Position numbers and translations under genes: made by a program | Shown: positions 37,994-52,134 of the stretch, one piece after another | Layout: each line of letters begins with the position of its first letter | Numbering within the stretch: the first letter of the stretch is position 1 | NCBI RefSeq assembly: GCF_008831285.2 | Contig: NC_045146.1 | Coordinates: forward strand, 24,197,703 to 24,261,702 | DNA: 64,000 nt | Direction of reading: 5' to 3' | Origin: Nymphaea colorata | Lineage: Eukaryota; Streptophyta; Magnoliopsida; Nymphaeales; Nymphaeaceae | Notes under the pieces: model-generated | The model's input: the letters and a program-made list of their open reading frames with translations, nothing else | What the model was told of the DNA's origin: nothing | Database searches by the model: none

Positions 37994-38849
37994 CTACATG
38001 AAAAAGACCTCGAGGCTCGCCCGCTTCGCCGACCCGCAGACCGGGCACGTGCGAACGGCCGAGCCACACGGTCCGCACGCGCAGAGGTGCCGGCACGGCA
38101 GCATCACCACACGTGCCGGCCTCTCGCCGCACCCCCTGCATGACGCCCCCGACGTCGCCGGAACGCGGTTGCGCCCCTCCGCCTCTTCCTCTTCCTCCTT
38201 CTCCGCCGCACAGCACGACTCGGCGTCCTCGTCGTCGCCCGCGGCGGGCGAGGGGGAGCAGCTGCGCAGGCGCTCCAGCGCGTTCGCGAGGGCGGCCGCG
38301 GCTGCCTCGCGCTCGCGGGCGAGCCTCTGCCAGGCGGCGCGCTCGGTCTCCGCCCGCCGGAGCAGCTCCTGTAGCTCCGCCCCGCGCCGCAGCTCCCCCT
38401 CCATTCTCGCCTCCCTCTCGCCCATGAGCGCCGACACGCCCGTCTCCACCCGCCGCAGCACCGCCTGCAGTTGCTCCCGCCGCTGCGCCTCCAACTCCTC
38501 CCTCAACCTCTCCCCCTAAACACACACCATATACAAAGATGTTGGTCGTCGAATAAGAAGGAAGACAAATGCTACAGAGCACTGGGGCGAAGAAAGAGGC
38601 TAGTCACGGAAGTTCCACCTGTAGGACGATAAACTCATCAATCTCCTGCTTCTGTTTCTCGAAGAAGGCAGCGAGGATTTGGTTGCATGTGATGGGCAGA
38701 GGAAAGATGCTTCTGTTGCTCTGATACTCCTGCTGCTGCTGTTGCTGCAAGAAGCAGAAGCCACCGGCGCCGATCGGTTCCTGGTATTCACCCGGCTCGC
38801 TGGAGAAGCCCGGAAAGTACGAATCCGGATATTGGGCATAGACGGCCAT
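37994..38849 (-). CDS. BOI/BRG-type RING E3 ubiquitin ligase
   Basis: Exon 1 (38849-38619, 77 codons) and exon 2 (38515-37994) with a 103-bp intron encode 250 residues. Exon 1 starts MAVYAQYPDSYF, has a Gln run (35-40) and ends in FEKQKQEIDEFIVLQ. Exon 2 continues GERLREELEAQ as a long coiled coil to about residue 155, then an acidic linker, then a C-terminal C3HC4 RING (Cys203, Cys206, Cys218, His220, Cys224, Cys227, Cys234, Cys237) and the typical end VFF plus one residue. In this family the coiled coil precedes the RING. Members ubiquitinate targets, restrain cell death and stress responses, and modulate gibberellin/ABA signalling through DELLA interaction. Exon 2 is strongly GC-rich, unlike its surroundings. 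Assignment to one named member is not possible. Confidence 0.93.
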
Positions 38850-39066
38850 GCTCCGTCCCTTCCACCCTCTTCCAGCTCCTCTTTCTTCCTCTACCCGGAA
38901 CGAAATCGCAGCAGCAACGGTTATAGCCTTGAGTAGAAGAAGAAGAAGAAGAAGAAGACGAGAAGGAAAGAAAGAGAGGTAAAACTTAAAAAAAGGAGTG
39001 GGAGAGTGGGGGTTGGAGGGGAGGAAGAACGTGAAAAAGGTGGGAAATCACCAAACTTTGGCTCCC

Positions 39067-39074
39067 CTTTTATA
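39067..39074 (-). promoter_or_regulatory. TATA box of the RING ligase gene
   Basis: TATAAAAG on the minus strand, about 220 bp before the ATG. The presumed 5' UTR contains a CTT-type trinucleotide run (complement of the GAA run at about 38935-38962). Confidence 0.6.
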
Positions 39075-39239
39075 CGACTTTCGCGTCAGGTTATCAAAAC
39101 AGGAAGCACCCTCGCTTGTCCCACTAATTTGCTTCCTTACCACGCGGCCTGACCACACTATGGCCCACCCGGTGTTTCATTTTGCCCACCTAAAACGCCA
39201 TACCATCTTGGCTTTATTTCTTCGCCGCAAATAATACGG

Positions 39240-42200
39240 AGTAATATATGCAAGAGAAGAACAGTGTTCTAAATCCCTAAGAAACTTTCATCACCATTTA
39301 TATCTATGTTTGATTTTCATTTTGGGGGCATTGATAAGGAAGAGATTTAGAACCTAAATTTGGAACTAAGTAAAGCGTGAAGTTTCTTTTTCTTCTTCTT
39401 CTTTTTAGAACGTTATCTGTTGGTGCTGCATGGATAAGGGTCTAAGGTGGAGTTATTCGAGGAGAAGCTAGAGGACAAACTAATAGACGACCAAGAAATT
39501 GGATCTTTTCGAAACGAGCCTTAACTCTTCTTAACATCCCCGCATCATCCCAAAGGCCCTGCCGTGTTTAAAAAAAACTTAGAAAGCAAGAAAAAAGAAA
39601 CAGCCAAAAATGACTTGGATTTAATACGAATCCGGAGCCTGGATCCTATTATGCTGTTGCTTAAAAATCAAATGTTATTAAAACTTGAGTCTGGAATGGG
39701 TTCCAGATTTCTTCCTGTCTGAGTTAGAATTGGATAAATTTCCTTTTGGATCGAACAAATCAGATACCGAGTCTGATATCCATTGAATTCTGTGGGGGGT
39801 TCCCATAAAAGTATGTTAGACGATAAAGGGCAGCCATGGAAAAGCCAGCCCAGCTGCTTTTGCACTGTGACCGTGGAGTTAGATGCCAATTCAAAGTTCC
39901 ATCTGAACAAGAAAAGCGTGGAAAAGAGAAAGAAAAGCTAGTGAAAAGAAGAGTGGATGAATAAGCAATCCTGTTCTCCGTCGGATCATCACCGTCCAAA
40001 TCTCGAAGTAGCAATGAATATGGCAATGTAGGATGCATGCACATTTTGTGACTCACCTATTCTTGAGAGTCACGAAAGAAAGAAAGGAACACCACAATTT
40101 TTTGCCACTAACTTTTTTTTTTTTTTTGTTCTTAGTTCAACCCTTCTTCCCCTTTCTTTCCTTGGAGTTGTTTGGTAATAGGTCATCCTTGCAACAATCT
40201 ACCATAAAAATTGGAGAAGATTTATAACATGGTAACAAGTTATTACTATTGTTAAATGCCTTTTTAGTGTTCCAGTTTGCGCCGAACTCTAGTGTAAAAA
40301 AACAATGCACCAACAATTTGTTTGGGGATGGTCAGGAGTTGCTAGGTGACCCGTCTACATTTTAATATCTCCTAATATCAATTTTGATGCTGTAAAAAAA
40401 GAAAACACTAACATGTAAGGTAAAATCTAGTAGAAGCAGCACCCTAACGCACCGAAAGCAAACATGTCAGAGACGACACTGACATGCAAGATAGTTGGAA
40501 GATTGAGGCTTCCGCAACAGCAGATGAAAGACTCCTTCTACTCATTCACCTCCTGAAACTTGTTGCGCACCATCTCATGTGACACATCAACGTAGAGGCC
40601 ATGTGATGAGAAGAAAAGAAAATGACCTGATCTTTCATATTCAAAAGTGAAAAGCATATAGTTTTTTTTTTTTACAGTATGGAAGTGAATGACAATGTGC
40701 AATTCACCGAGTACTTGGTGTTTGGTGGTATTATTACATTACATCAACCGTGTTCGGATCGGTCCAATAATTATAAAAATGTTTCAGATGTGTCAGTTTG
40801 TTGGAGATGATGCGGTTTTCGAGACCCTTAAAAGGCAAAATCTCCGGAGCATAAATAGTAAACGGCACATGAAAGCGGGCAGGAAGTTTGTAGTATTCAC
40901 AGAAGCCACTTAATTTTTTTTTTTTCTCTCTTTTGGGGCCGTACGCAACTCAAACTAGACCGCGCCTAGGGCAGCACCCGTCCCGTACCGAGGGACCGAA
41001 AAAATTTCGAGACTTGTGGAAGTGGAGAAAGTTCATTATTTTATTTTGGAGCAATTATGTTGCAAAGTGGGGAAGGTTTCCACTTGTTTACTCCAATAAA
41101 AGATTTGATGATAATGACAAAGGAAACAAAAGAAAAAGAAAGGAGAGATGTTCATTGAGTTTATCAAGATAGGAAGTAAAAGATGAGAAAGTGCGGCAGT
41201 TTCCTGTTTTGATCAAGTAATTCACTACTCGTCAAAGGTGCATGGTCCTCGTGATGCCTACGAGATGGGTTTTATATTGCTGGCGCTTGGATCTTTCTAT
41301 ATACATGAGAAACATCTGACTCATGATCGAATTTAAACGGACAAAAAAAGGATAAGAACTCAAAGTAATGTTGGAATCATTTGCTTAATCGGCTCGCATC
41401 TTTCCTCGTAGCCATTGTTTTGAACATCAGTGTAAAGTTTATGATACGTGTTGATCTTGTAGTAAATCAGCTTGAGTTTACCGGCTAAGATAGAGGTGCC
41501 CGGTGTTTTTCAAATACTTCCTCGAATTATTTTCTTACCTTTTTTAAGTTATTTTTTTTTCTTTTTTTTTATTCAATATTAATGCAATAACATGCTTTGT
41601 TGATTCGTATCTGATTCATTTAATCGCTAGACTGCCCAATTTACTATACAACTGAGATGATTCGATGCAACTCGTTATGTTCACAATTTTTTTTGGTGCA
41701 TCAAGAAAAAATGCAATAACTACAGACGCATTGCTATTTTCACTTGAGAACGTAAGGCTATGTTTGATACTCTTGAATCTGAGATCGAGGTTGCTGCGAG
41801 TCCATGGGGATCTTAAAAGTCATTCCAAACTCGTGAGTCAGTCGTCATTAGGAGACAGCGTAACTACTGTAATTGATTAAGATGGCCATCGCAATTTCAG
41901 GCTCTTGATTGTAAAAGTTTGATAAAATAATTTCTCTCGTTAGAGAGAAAACAAAAAAAAACCATGCTCTCCCCGCGATTCAATAATTTAAGGCAGTCTT
42001 TAATTGAAGGACCTACCGGAAGGCCTAAAAGATGCCGAAAGCCTGGAAATTTTTGGAAAACTCAGAGTTTTGGTGAGACACCTGGGCTCAAAGGCTATTG
42101 GAAAATGCCAAAACAATTACAAGACTTAGAGGAAAGAGAGAGAGAGAGAAGAAGAAGAATTTATGCTGCATGTTCCTAAAAGCAGGAAATAAATGAAAAG

Positions 42201-44500
42201 GGAAAGAAAGGGAAAGGCTTCTATGGCATTGACAGATGGATAATGAGTTAAAAGAGTTCTTGGTTTCCGTCGGTGGGTTTGGTGGGGGCAACTTCCTTCA
42301 TGATCATGCTCCTTGTGGAACTTAGTTTGAAGTTATTCTATGGATCAAATGGATGGTCTCAAAGCTTCTCAATTTGATGGTTAATTGCTGAGATTATCTT
42401 GCTCTTCTTTGTTTAATCTTTCCTTTCTTATATATTCACCTTGTCGGTGAATTACAATGTAGTTGACGGCTGTACTGCTTTCTACCCATACCCCGAAAGC
42501 CGTGTACCCAAGGGCAGGGGGAAGGACTTCCGCCTCCAACCATTAATGCATTATGTAAAGCTGTTGGGGCATCCCTTCGTCCGTTCCTGGCTCGCTTATT
42601 TTAGCCCATGGACCACCTTTTGATTCCATGCAGCTTGGCCACACCTTGTCCAAATTGATGCAAGTTGGGCTGGATCTATCCTAGATGTCGCTCATGGTGT
42701 GTTTGCGTATGTATATAAGTATATAGTTTTTGAAACATGTTGATGGAGTAAACATAAGGAGCAGGTTAATTGGGTTGTGAATCGCTTAATTATTTCGTAT
42801 GGCAGTTTACATTGTGTCACATGTAAAGTTACTTATCTAAACTAATAAGCATATCTGCTGATATATACTCTTGTTTGTCTGCGTATTTAGAAAGCTAGGA
42901 ATGCAAAAGTGTATTTAATGATATGGGCAGCTTCCAATCATGCATTTAGGATGCATAGTCAGATCCCATACATAATAAGTTCCAAATTTTGATTTACAGA
43001 AAGATCAATGGCTTATGTTGAGGACTTTTTGTGTGCTTCATCAATATATATCCAAAAGGTAATTAATACTTTCTTATTAATATGATCCGAGAATAGCTTT
43101 CCCCAAGTTGAGGGCATCTTGGTGCAACATATATCGTCCAATGCTCTCTCTCTCTCTTCTATTATATGTACATATTCATATGCATTCAGCGGATTCAAGT
43201 GAATTAAGATCATTCACTTGCTCAATTCATTTTCAACAAACAGTGTATTGCAGTTTAAGTTATTCTTGTTTCAATCAAAAAACAAAAAAAATCTAAAGCA
43301 AATCATTCTTCTGAAAAAGCGACAGAGGCAACTACTGTTTGAGCAGTTGTTCCCTTTTGAAAGTGAAAAAAGTGAAAATTATCCAACACAAATTCCGTTG
43401 TTCTTCCCTTGATATAATGGGGAGAAAATATATGTAAGGATGTGTTCCTCAAACCATGCAAACATTTATAAATGTCAACCAATATGAATTGATAGGACTG
43501 CCCCACAGTCGATGAGTACACTGCGCCCCTCAATGTCATGTTGAACGCATTCAATTCGATTATTGCTCTTTGCATAATAAAGGAAAAATGGTCCATGAAA
43601 TCCATTAAAGGCGTGATGTGTGCAGGGGCTGCAGACAGAAGAGCTGAAGATTGGTAGGGCCAGTTCCCGCTTTCTACTTCATGATAGAAAGCTGACAGCC
43701 CCCATTAGCAATGTGCACTGCCGGATGATCCGGCATCGTTCATTCGCTTTCATCCAAATGATCTTCTGTAGTTTTACACAACTTTTTTGTGCCATTAATC
43801 AAAAAAATAAAAAGGTAACTTTTTATTTATACCATCCCTCCTTTTTTCAGACTGGATGGTGCTCCCGATTTTCCTCGATCTGTTCTGGTTCTTTGGTTTT
43901 ATTCCTGTTCTCTTTGTGAATTTGAATCATGAAAGAAACAGCCGACCCATGACTGCAGGATGCAGGACACTAAAGGAGATGAGAAGTAAAGGCTTTTGCA
44001 ATACAATTAACAATTATTTTGTGTATGTGCGTGTGTGTGTGTGCATGCACGCGATGCGAATGTGTATGGTCTCCTCACTACTAGATACTGGTCCTCCGTT
44101 GTCTGCTTCCCACCAATTATGTCAGAGTCCTCCTTTTAGAATCAGCCAACTCGATCGGCTTGAATCGATTGAATTAGTTTGCACTTTAGCTAATAATAAT
44201 TTTAACACTCACTGTATCTCTTTGAAAGAAAAATGATCCACCGTTGGTCGTTACCGACATAGATAACTGGCAATTAAGCTTCGTACATTGTGCGTGTTAC
44301 ATGAGGAGAACCTTGCTGGTAGATGCTGTTGGAACTTGAAATGAAGCTTAATAAACTAGGGCGAAAGACAACAAAAATTTACTGCAAAAAACAAAGGGCG
44401 TTCGGCTTCCGATAGCTGCCAATTCTTCGCCAACACCAAAAACACCCACCAACACGTCTTGGTACACACCTCTCAGGGACGGATCAGCAAAGGATCAAGT
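39240..44500. other. Gene-poor stretch
   Basis: AT-rich DNA with poly-T runs. A possible degraded MITE lies at about 41757-41830 (TATGTTTGATACTCTTGAAT). No coding region, tRNA or other RNA gene could be supported on either strand. Confidence 0.5.
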
Positions 44501-47500
44501 CACTTCTCTCCCTCACTCTCTCTCTGCACGGCAGATTAAGCTATCAAGATGGCGTTGACAGTTTTGGCTTTATGTAAGAAGTCGAAAAAGATGCACAGTA
44601 GGATCAACGTCTCCTCGCTAGCTAATCTGACCACCACCATCGAACCCTAGATGGTGCTCTGCTGATTTGCTAGTTGCTACCCAACAACCTTTCTCTCTTC
44701 CTGCAGCAAATAAATTAGTTGCCTCTGTCCCCTTCCTCTCTGCTCATCGCCCTACCAAAAAATTATGTTGGTATTTTTACATCACCTTCTAGCACTTATA
44801 TATACCTATGATGATTAAGTCCGTTTAACCTAACGTTAGATAAGTTATGCAGCTTCCAATCTTTATGATCTGTTCTTAAATGTAGGAACTAGATTTTGAT
44901 TATCAAGGCAAGTTGTCAACTCACATTTCTAGTCTCTTTACATACATGGGTCTTTGCCTTTCGGTATACATTCTTTTTTGGGGAAAAGAGAAAGAGAGAG
45001 CCGGAAAAATGTTGATGCACAAAATCCGGCGGATTCAGCGATGGCGTGACGCGAGATGTGGCTTCTGCGGCATCTGCATGGGCTTGACAACAAAATGGAG
45101 GGGGAAATTGATGCCATGACCGACTCTTCATCGCGAAATCCAACGGCCAGAATCCATTGGAGTCACGTCACCCACATCCTTTTATTAACTCCAAGGGAGG
45201 AAAAAAACAGAAAAGGTGAGACCCACTGCAGTGCTGCCATTTTTCAGATTAAATGGCCGATCAGACAGCAAAGCTGCCTAGTGGCGTTGACATGGTACCT
45301 ACAGCAGTAGCTCCCATCTAAAAATGCGACAATTAATGATACAAAGGCCATTAAAAAAAGTATGATATTTTAATAATTGAATCGTAGAATAAAGCTAGAA
45401 ACTAAAATGTGGGGACTTTGTGTCAATCCTTTCTTTGACAATCTGGTGAAAACGAAGAAGACGGCAGCTCCGCTTCCCAACGCTCAGCCATCAAAGCCGT
45501 ACGGTCTGCTACCGCCCATTTCCTTTTCCACCCTGCCGGTCTTTTGCTTCCTTGAGTTGTTGTCTGCAAGAACGTAGAAGAGAAGGCGGTGGTCGGCAGG
45601 TCGCTTAGCTCCAACTTCTGTGTACATATTAGACGCGCTCATGCATCTTTGTGGCTCCCTGCTCTAAAGAGAGACTACCGAAGAGAAATAGATTGAAGAA
45701 AACACAGCTTACTTTTTATAGTTATTTACATAAAAGAAAGAAAACTAACTTTTACATGAATTGTAGGAAAAATTTTACATGAAGGATTTTAAATTGATCA
45801 GAACTGCTTGAGACGTTGTATCTACTTTTATCAAACGTGACAGTGATGAGACCAAGAAAGTTATGTTTATCTTCTTGCCGTTAAATTTTCATATGAAATT
45901 CCATGAGGAAGAAATAGAATGAAAAGATTGCGGTACTTATTCAGATTATCAGGAGAGAGGAAGAGGTTTTTCTATATGTAAAGAGAAAGAGAGAGATAAA
46001 GTGGATGCGAATCATGCGATGTAGAAGAAATTAGAGAAGAGGAGGTGTGGAGCCCATTCTCCTTCCTTCCATCTATCTCACCGCAACAGTTGGCTTCTTG
46101 TTTTCTTCTACCATGAAACGTGGATTGTCGACCTCGCCAGGTCCAAGTCTTTTCCTTTTTCCTGTTGATTTGCTTTCAATAGCAGCATTTGGAAACTATA
46201 TTCTAACAAGGTTCAGATAGTTGGTCGAACTTAATTAGGACCTTAAAAGTTGGAGTGCCTTAATTTATTTGGTAGCCCGATGGCCTAATCCCTGGTGCCC
46301 CTTTACAATTTAAAACACATATACGTAGCATTCACGGGAATAAAACTAAAGACCTGGTTTTTCACAAACGCCCACTTTTACGGGTCATGCTACGACGTCT
46401 CATGAAGCAATCGCTGTTCAAACTTCAAAATGATAATTTCTTGTCATATTTGCAAACTTTCTGCTTTTCTGGTATGAGAAATGCTTGAGGATCATTTAAA
46501 GATCGGGAACTTATAAACAAAAGTGTTATTTCATGAATGCTACCGAGCTTCTTCATCTTCGCGACATATGAATAAGTATGGCCATGGCTTCTCCTGAGTT
46601 GAAAAAATAATGAAATTTTTGAAGTTTCAAAACAGAAAGGCATCCAGTTGCTTGTTCTTAATTTTGTAAAATGAGGAAGCAAATGTTCATGGAAACTGGA
46701 GGAGTGTCGCACCTCTCGGATGAAAGCCAGGCCCCCATGCTCCTCTTTCCCATCATTATGGAAATGCATATTTTTTCTATGGAAAACCTTTCCCACCCCT
46801 TAAGATCAAACGGGTATTGGGGGGGCTGCGAATGTTGATGGTTCATCTATGACAGTGCGGTTTTGTTTTGCTTTTCTCAATTGTACCGAGATCGCTTTCT
46901 AATCTGATTGATTTCCACGTGCTAATCGGATCCAAATCCAACCCCTTTATCATCCATGACGGGTATACAGCAGCTGCATATGCGCGGCTCAAGTAGCTAG
47001 CTAGGCATGACAGTAGTACTGCCAGTCTGAACCCAGTCCAGTTTGACACTTTAATCTCAGTATCTGCGCCTCTTTATGGACGCCCTAGAGAAACTGAACC
47101 AGGATACCTGGCGAGCACATGTGGATGAAGACTCCGAACCTACCTCGAAGGCCGGGCCTAAGGCCCCAAACGGCATCAGTATCTAAACTCAAAGGACCGT
47201 GGGTACCTGACCTTTGGTCCTCGGTCCATGTCCATCCTGGTGAAAAGCCAGACCATGCATGTTGACGTGACTCTGTGAGCCAGGTTGGGTTGGTGCGGTT
47301 TGCCTAAGTTGGGTGGGACCAGGCGCCATATTCGAGTGTGGACCTAGGCCCAAGTGGGTCAACCTGCCCTGAAAAAGGCCAGCTAGGGAACATGAAACGT
47401 GGGTTGTCATGAAATGATGGGTTGGGTTTGATTGGGTTCATAAATTACCACCTCGTTGGCTGGGTGGGTCTTGTTTCTGCAGTACTGGGAAAGTCTGGTG

Positions 47501-49310
47501 AAAAATATTATTGAGGTATGTGTGGCTCAACAAAGAAGCTTAGTTGTTACTTTGTATTAAATCAGCCTCGGGCGCTGTTAAAGCCTGCTGCCTAATGCCT
47601 TTTTGGTTCACTGACATTAACTGCTCCTCTTTTGCTTTTCCTTCTGTAATTTAACATGGTTTAGCTCTTTTCTGTCTCTCTTTTTCATCTCTCTTAAGAC
47701 ACTGAGGAAAACTCTGAATTATCGTCGTGATTTTAACTTGGAACATGGCGGCTTTTTTGTTTCGAAATATACTTTTTGAAACACTAGTTCTTGGAATTCA
47801 CTACTTGCCCATATTAGTCATCCAACAATTCCTCCCCACACAGGACAATCTTTCTTTTAATCGATAACAAGATTTCTCCAGTCCACTAGCCAACCTCACA
47901 TGCATGGTCTCATGACTTCGTCAAACGGATCGATCTAAACCTGTCTCTGCTCACGATGGGTGCATTTCCCGACGTGCCCAAGCTCATAAATGCAGCTGAT
48001 CCTATCAAGAAGGCAACTGATGATTTCTATAGTGTTTTTGCTCCGACCTAGTAAAGGCGGAATTGGAAATCGTGAAATTTGGGCTGCTTCCTCCCCTTCA
48101 CGTGAAATGGCTGCATTCACGGTTTCAAGATGTACAAGCAGCAGCTGGAGAGGTGCCCATTTAATGGAAGCTCTGAGACGGAGGACGAACATCTGATCAC
48201 ACGCTGCCATTCCATGAGCGGGGTGAGTAATGGCGCTCCATAGGCAGCCTCTGCCTTTTGAATTTGATTCGTTCCTTTCGAAGAAAAAAGAGTTTGATTG
48301 CAGAAAGAAATGGACTTGCAAATTAATATTCGATTTATAAATTGTTTTTTGTTGGGAGCCAACAATCACACCGACCTAATCAGCAATAATCCTTTTCGAA
48401 ATTGACAGGAAAACGGCGGCAAGATTTCCGGTCGCCCTCAGAAAGGATGTCTCTTGTCGCAAAGCTCGAGCTGGTTCTGCTCTTTCATGGGTAAAGGGGA
48501 CGCCTCCCTCGGAATCTGGTTACCAGCCATGCCGCCTCCTTGTGAGAGGGCATTCATGGCCTCCTCTTTGTGGGATTTTCTCGTCTCGATCGGAAAAGAT
48601 GTTGGACGAGACATATGCGGCGGCCAAGACGTAACATGTTGCTTAAGGATGAAGGAGTTTCTTTGACCGTAAAAAATAAAGACGAAAAATTTCGATGACC
48701 TTTTTGACCGTTAAATATGACTTTTATTTTCAGGCGAAATTGACGGCTAATTAGAGATGTGTAAGTATCATATTTGAATAGCGTGTACTCTTTACCACAT
48801 TCAATCGACCGGATGTTCGTGTACTTGAATTCGAATATGAATGGAAAACTGCCTACACCATATCTAAATCCAATTTTTAAATTCACCTTTCAAATTCGAT
48901 TTGGATCCCGACAAAACAGCTGTTGTTTTCACATGGTCTACATCCAAATCCGACTATCGATTATATGTCACCAAATGTGAACCTCATTATGATATGGTAG
49001 AAAGACTTTCAAAATGTTTGGATATTTGCCGATTCAAAACACGTTTGTGACCCAACTAACCATGCAAATGGGTGAGTGGGATTTAACCCATCGCAGGTCG
49101 AACCTCTAACCCAACCTTTCATCTTTTAGGGGTACAGAACATGCTTTGGTGCTTGGCGAATATTAGTACGTCGCAATAGCTAGTTTTCTATGGAATGTTA
49201 AAATAAGAATCTTGTCTAAATTAACTTAGGCTATAATTCAAGTTTTTCTTCAGAAGATCTTGCAGTAAAATGTTGAGTCGTGAGTACGTAGACATCTGTT
49301 TTCATCTTCC
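44500..49310. other. Gene-poor stretch
   Basis: Short open frames only. One starts at 44549 after a CT-rich leader (33 codons), another lies at 47935-48369 on the minus strand (144 residues). Neither resembles a known family. No repeats with clear ends. Confidence 0.45.
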
Positions 49311-49319
49311 GTAACCATA

Positions 49320-52130
49320 TGTAGAGGTCTACTCGAGTCTATAACAAAGGAAGAAATCAAAGAAGTTGTCATGGGTGTTGATGGTGATTCGGCTTCGGGG
49401 CTGGATGACTTTAATTTCAAATTTCATCAGTCTAACTGAGAAGTGGTCAAAGTAAACATTTGTAATGTTGCTAGGCATTTCTTTAGAAAAGGTAGGTAGG
49501 TCCAGAAAGCCAACCAGACACACTTGGTTCTAGTTCCCAAGACGCTAGGAAATTCCCATATTTCAAATTTCAGACCTATTTCGTTGAGTAATTGTTTGTT
49601 AAAATTATCAGTAGGGTGGTCAACAAGATGCGGCTGATCCTTAGGAGGGTGATTTTAGCAAACCAGCATGCATTACCTAAAGGTTGCAGCATTCAAGGAT
49701 GTTCTTTGTTGGACCATGAAGTCATTCACTCCCCATTGCCACTAGGAAAGGCAAGGCTTTGTGTCATAATCTTAATCTAAGTAAACCTTATGATCAAGTT
49801 AGTTGGGCTTTCCTGGAATTAGCTCTTCACCACTTTGGGTTTGACAACAAGTGGAGTGACAAAATTATGAAGATTGCCAGTTTTGTGTCCATGGCAGTAT
49901 TGGTTAATGGTAGGGAAGGAGTATGGTTTCAAGTGAAAAGGGGGTTTCGACAAGGTGATCCGCTCTCTCCATACCAATTTTTAGTGATACCAGAGATGAT
50001 TAGTAGGATCTTTCAGCAAACTGTCCTATGCAAGCAAGTTAGATTGCCGCAAGCCGACAAATTGAGAAACCCCATTTCATCTATCATGTTCGCTGATGAC
50101 TTCTTATTTTTTCCGACATAACATTGGCCTTCCATCCGAAAATTTAAAGAGATGCTTTGAGAGATCGTAGTTAACTCAGGGTTCTCAGTTAACCCAGAAA
50201 AAAAGCCAGGTGGTGGAGTTTAATGTTAATGAAACAGAGATTCAACAAGTGGCAAATGAGTTAGGGTGGGCAGTTGGATCTATGTTGCTCAAGTATTTGG
50301 TTTTGCCACTTCAAGTGGAGAAGCTTTCCACTAGCCAGTGTCGTGTTACTGATAAAGATGGAAAGCAAACTAGCTGCCTAGAAGCGAAAGTTCTTATCTT
50401 ATTCAGGTCGATTGTGCCTTGTTAAAAGCGTCTTGTCTACGATTCCCAACTCTTGGAGTATGATTTTCTATATACGTAGTGACACTATCAAACAGATTGA
50501 ACACTTATGCTCCAAATTTTTGTGGGGTGATGATGTTCAGAAGAAATACTTCCATTTAATCTCATGGTCCAAAGCTTGCCTTTCAAAATCTGTCTGGGCG
50601 TTAAATGCCACAGGAAAGTCAATTATGAAGCCTTAGCATTCATGGTTGTTCGAGTGTTTGCTGTAGATTTAGCATGGGATACTTATGTCAGGTATAAGTA
50701 TCTTAATAACTCTACTTTATGGGACATCAAATTGCAACATTGTGTATCTAATTGTTGAAAGGGTATGTTTAGAGCATGGAAACTCATTAGGGAGGATGTT
50801 AGCTGGAAAGTCAATAGTGAAACAATAGTCAGGTTTTGAAAAGACCAATGGTTGGAATGTCCACTTAAGAGAAGTCCTCATTTACTAGAGGTGAACATGC
50901 AAGTGACTCAGCTAAATACTACGAACTACCAAATTGTGAGCACATCGTACAATCAAGTGAAAGCTTTAATACAATGTATGTTGCCTGGCACACCCTTTCC
51001 TTCTCCTGAATCTTTGGTTGAAGAAGTTGCGGATGAGATTGTTTGGAAATGGCAAGGAAATGTTACTTTTAGGCATGAAATCTGGCGATATCTATGCTTT
51101 AAAGGTCAAGTTAAACATTGGAGGAACGCCAACTGGGCCGGGTTTGGGCCTCCAAGAGCATCTTGGTTGATGAATCAAGCATGTGAAGAGAAGTTGCTCA
51201 CATATGATAATCTGCAGAAGAGATGAATTACTTTGGCATCTATGTGCTTCCTTTGTCGAGATGCAGGGGAATGAGTTACCCATTTGATTACTGGTTGCAA
51301 AGTTGTGAGAAGTGTATGGAAGGTTTTGGCTTCCGGATGTGGCTCATGGCCTTTCCCTAGAGGATCCACTAAAGATGTCTTCAAGGCTGGGGGAAGAAGA
51401 GAAAAGGTTACAAGCTTTTTCATAAATGCAGATGATCGTATTCTACATTTTGGTTTATTGTGTTTGGCAATCGCGGAACCAGTTGAGGCATGACTCCAAA
51501 AAAATCAGACGATCTATTGCAGAATGGGTATGGGTTGGTGCATGGAGTTCTTCGGCATAGAGGCAGATGATCACTCTATGAAAATGTTTGAGAATCGTCT
51601 CTTACAAGAATATGGATGGAAGGTTGGAGCGAGAAGAGGGATAGCCGTTCGATAATTCAGTTTGTCCTGTGGGAGAGGAACAACACTATGGGGTTAGTTG
51701 CTATGGTTAAATTGAGAAATGGTTCAATTTCTTTTGCAGTAGTAAAGTGGTCCAAGCCCTCAACCTTTAATGGGTGAAACTTGGATGCTGAATTTTTGTC
51801 TACAGGTAGTCACTCAAGAGCATAAGCCGATTGTTCTCCAGGCCAACAACAAACGATGGTTGTAATAGATCAACTGAGCTACAAGAAGAAACCCTAAGTT
51901 GATTGCTAAATACAACATGATTGGACATTTGAATCTTTACGGATTGACAACATGTACCCATCCAGTGGCATAACCACTTTCAAAAGTGGAAAGACCTCCC
52001 AGTTGATTGGGATGTAGTTGCAGTTGCAAAAGTTTAATGAGTTTCCATCTCCTTTGGATCCTATAATTTTTGTTGTAAATATATCATTTCTTATCAATAA
52101 AGGTTGCGGGCCTAACCCTCCTTAGGCGTT
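49320..52130 (+). mobile_element. Degraded L1-type LINE, ORF2 portion
   Basis: The stretch reads as a non-LTR reverse transcriptase spread over several frames. In order: an N-terminal RT part (ITKEEIKEVVMGVDGDSASG, from about 49339), FRPISLSN near 49570, motif A (PYDQVSWAFLE, 49786-49818), motif B (RQGDPLSP, about 49950), motif C (FADDFLFF, about 50090), and a zinc-finger-like C-terminal part (WRNANWAGFGPPRASWL, about 51120-51170). Stop codons interrupt it early, for example after HQSN and after RKGR, and further frame changes occur near 49606, 49780, 50120-50210 and 50410. No 5' ORF1 or endonuclease and no clear poly(A) tail or target duplication were found. It is an old, 5'-truncated, inactive copy. 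Confidence 0.85.
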
Positions 52131-52134
52131 TTCC

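Noticed and set aside
38113-38519. Pro/Arg-rich frames on the plus strand
   Set aside because: Shadows of the GC-rich RING exon on the opposite strand.
44549-44650. 33-codon frame after a CT-rich leader
   Set aside because: Good start context but no known family, no conservation evidence and too short to claim.
47935-48369. 144-codon minus-strand frame
   Set aside because: No motif recognised and overlapping frames in other phases are similar in length.
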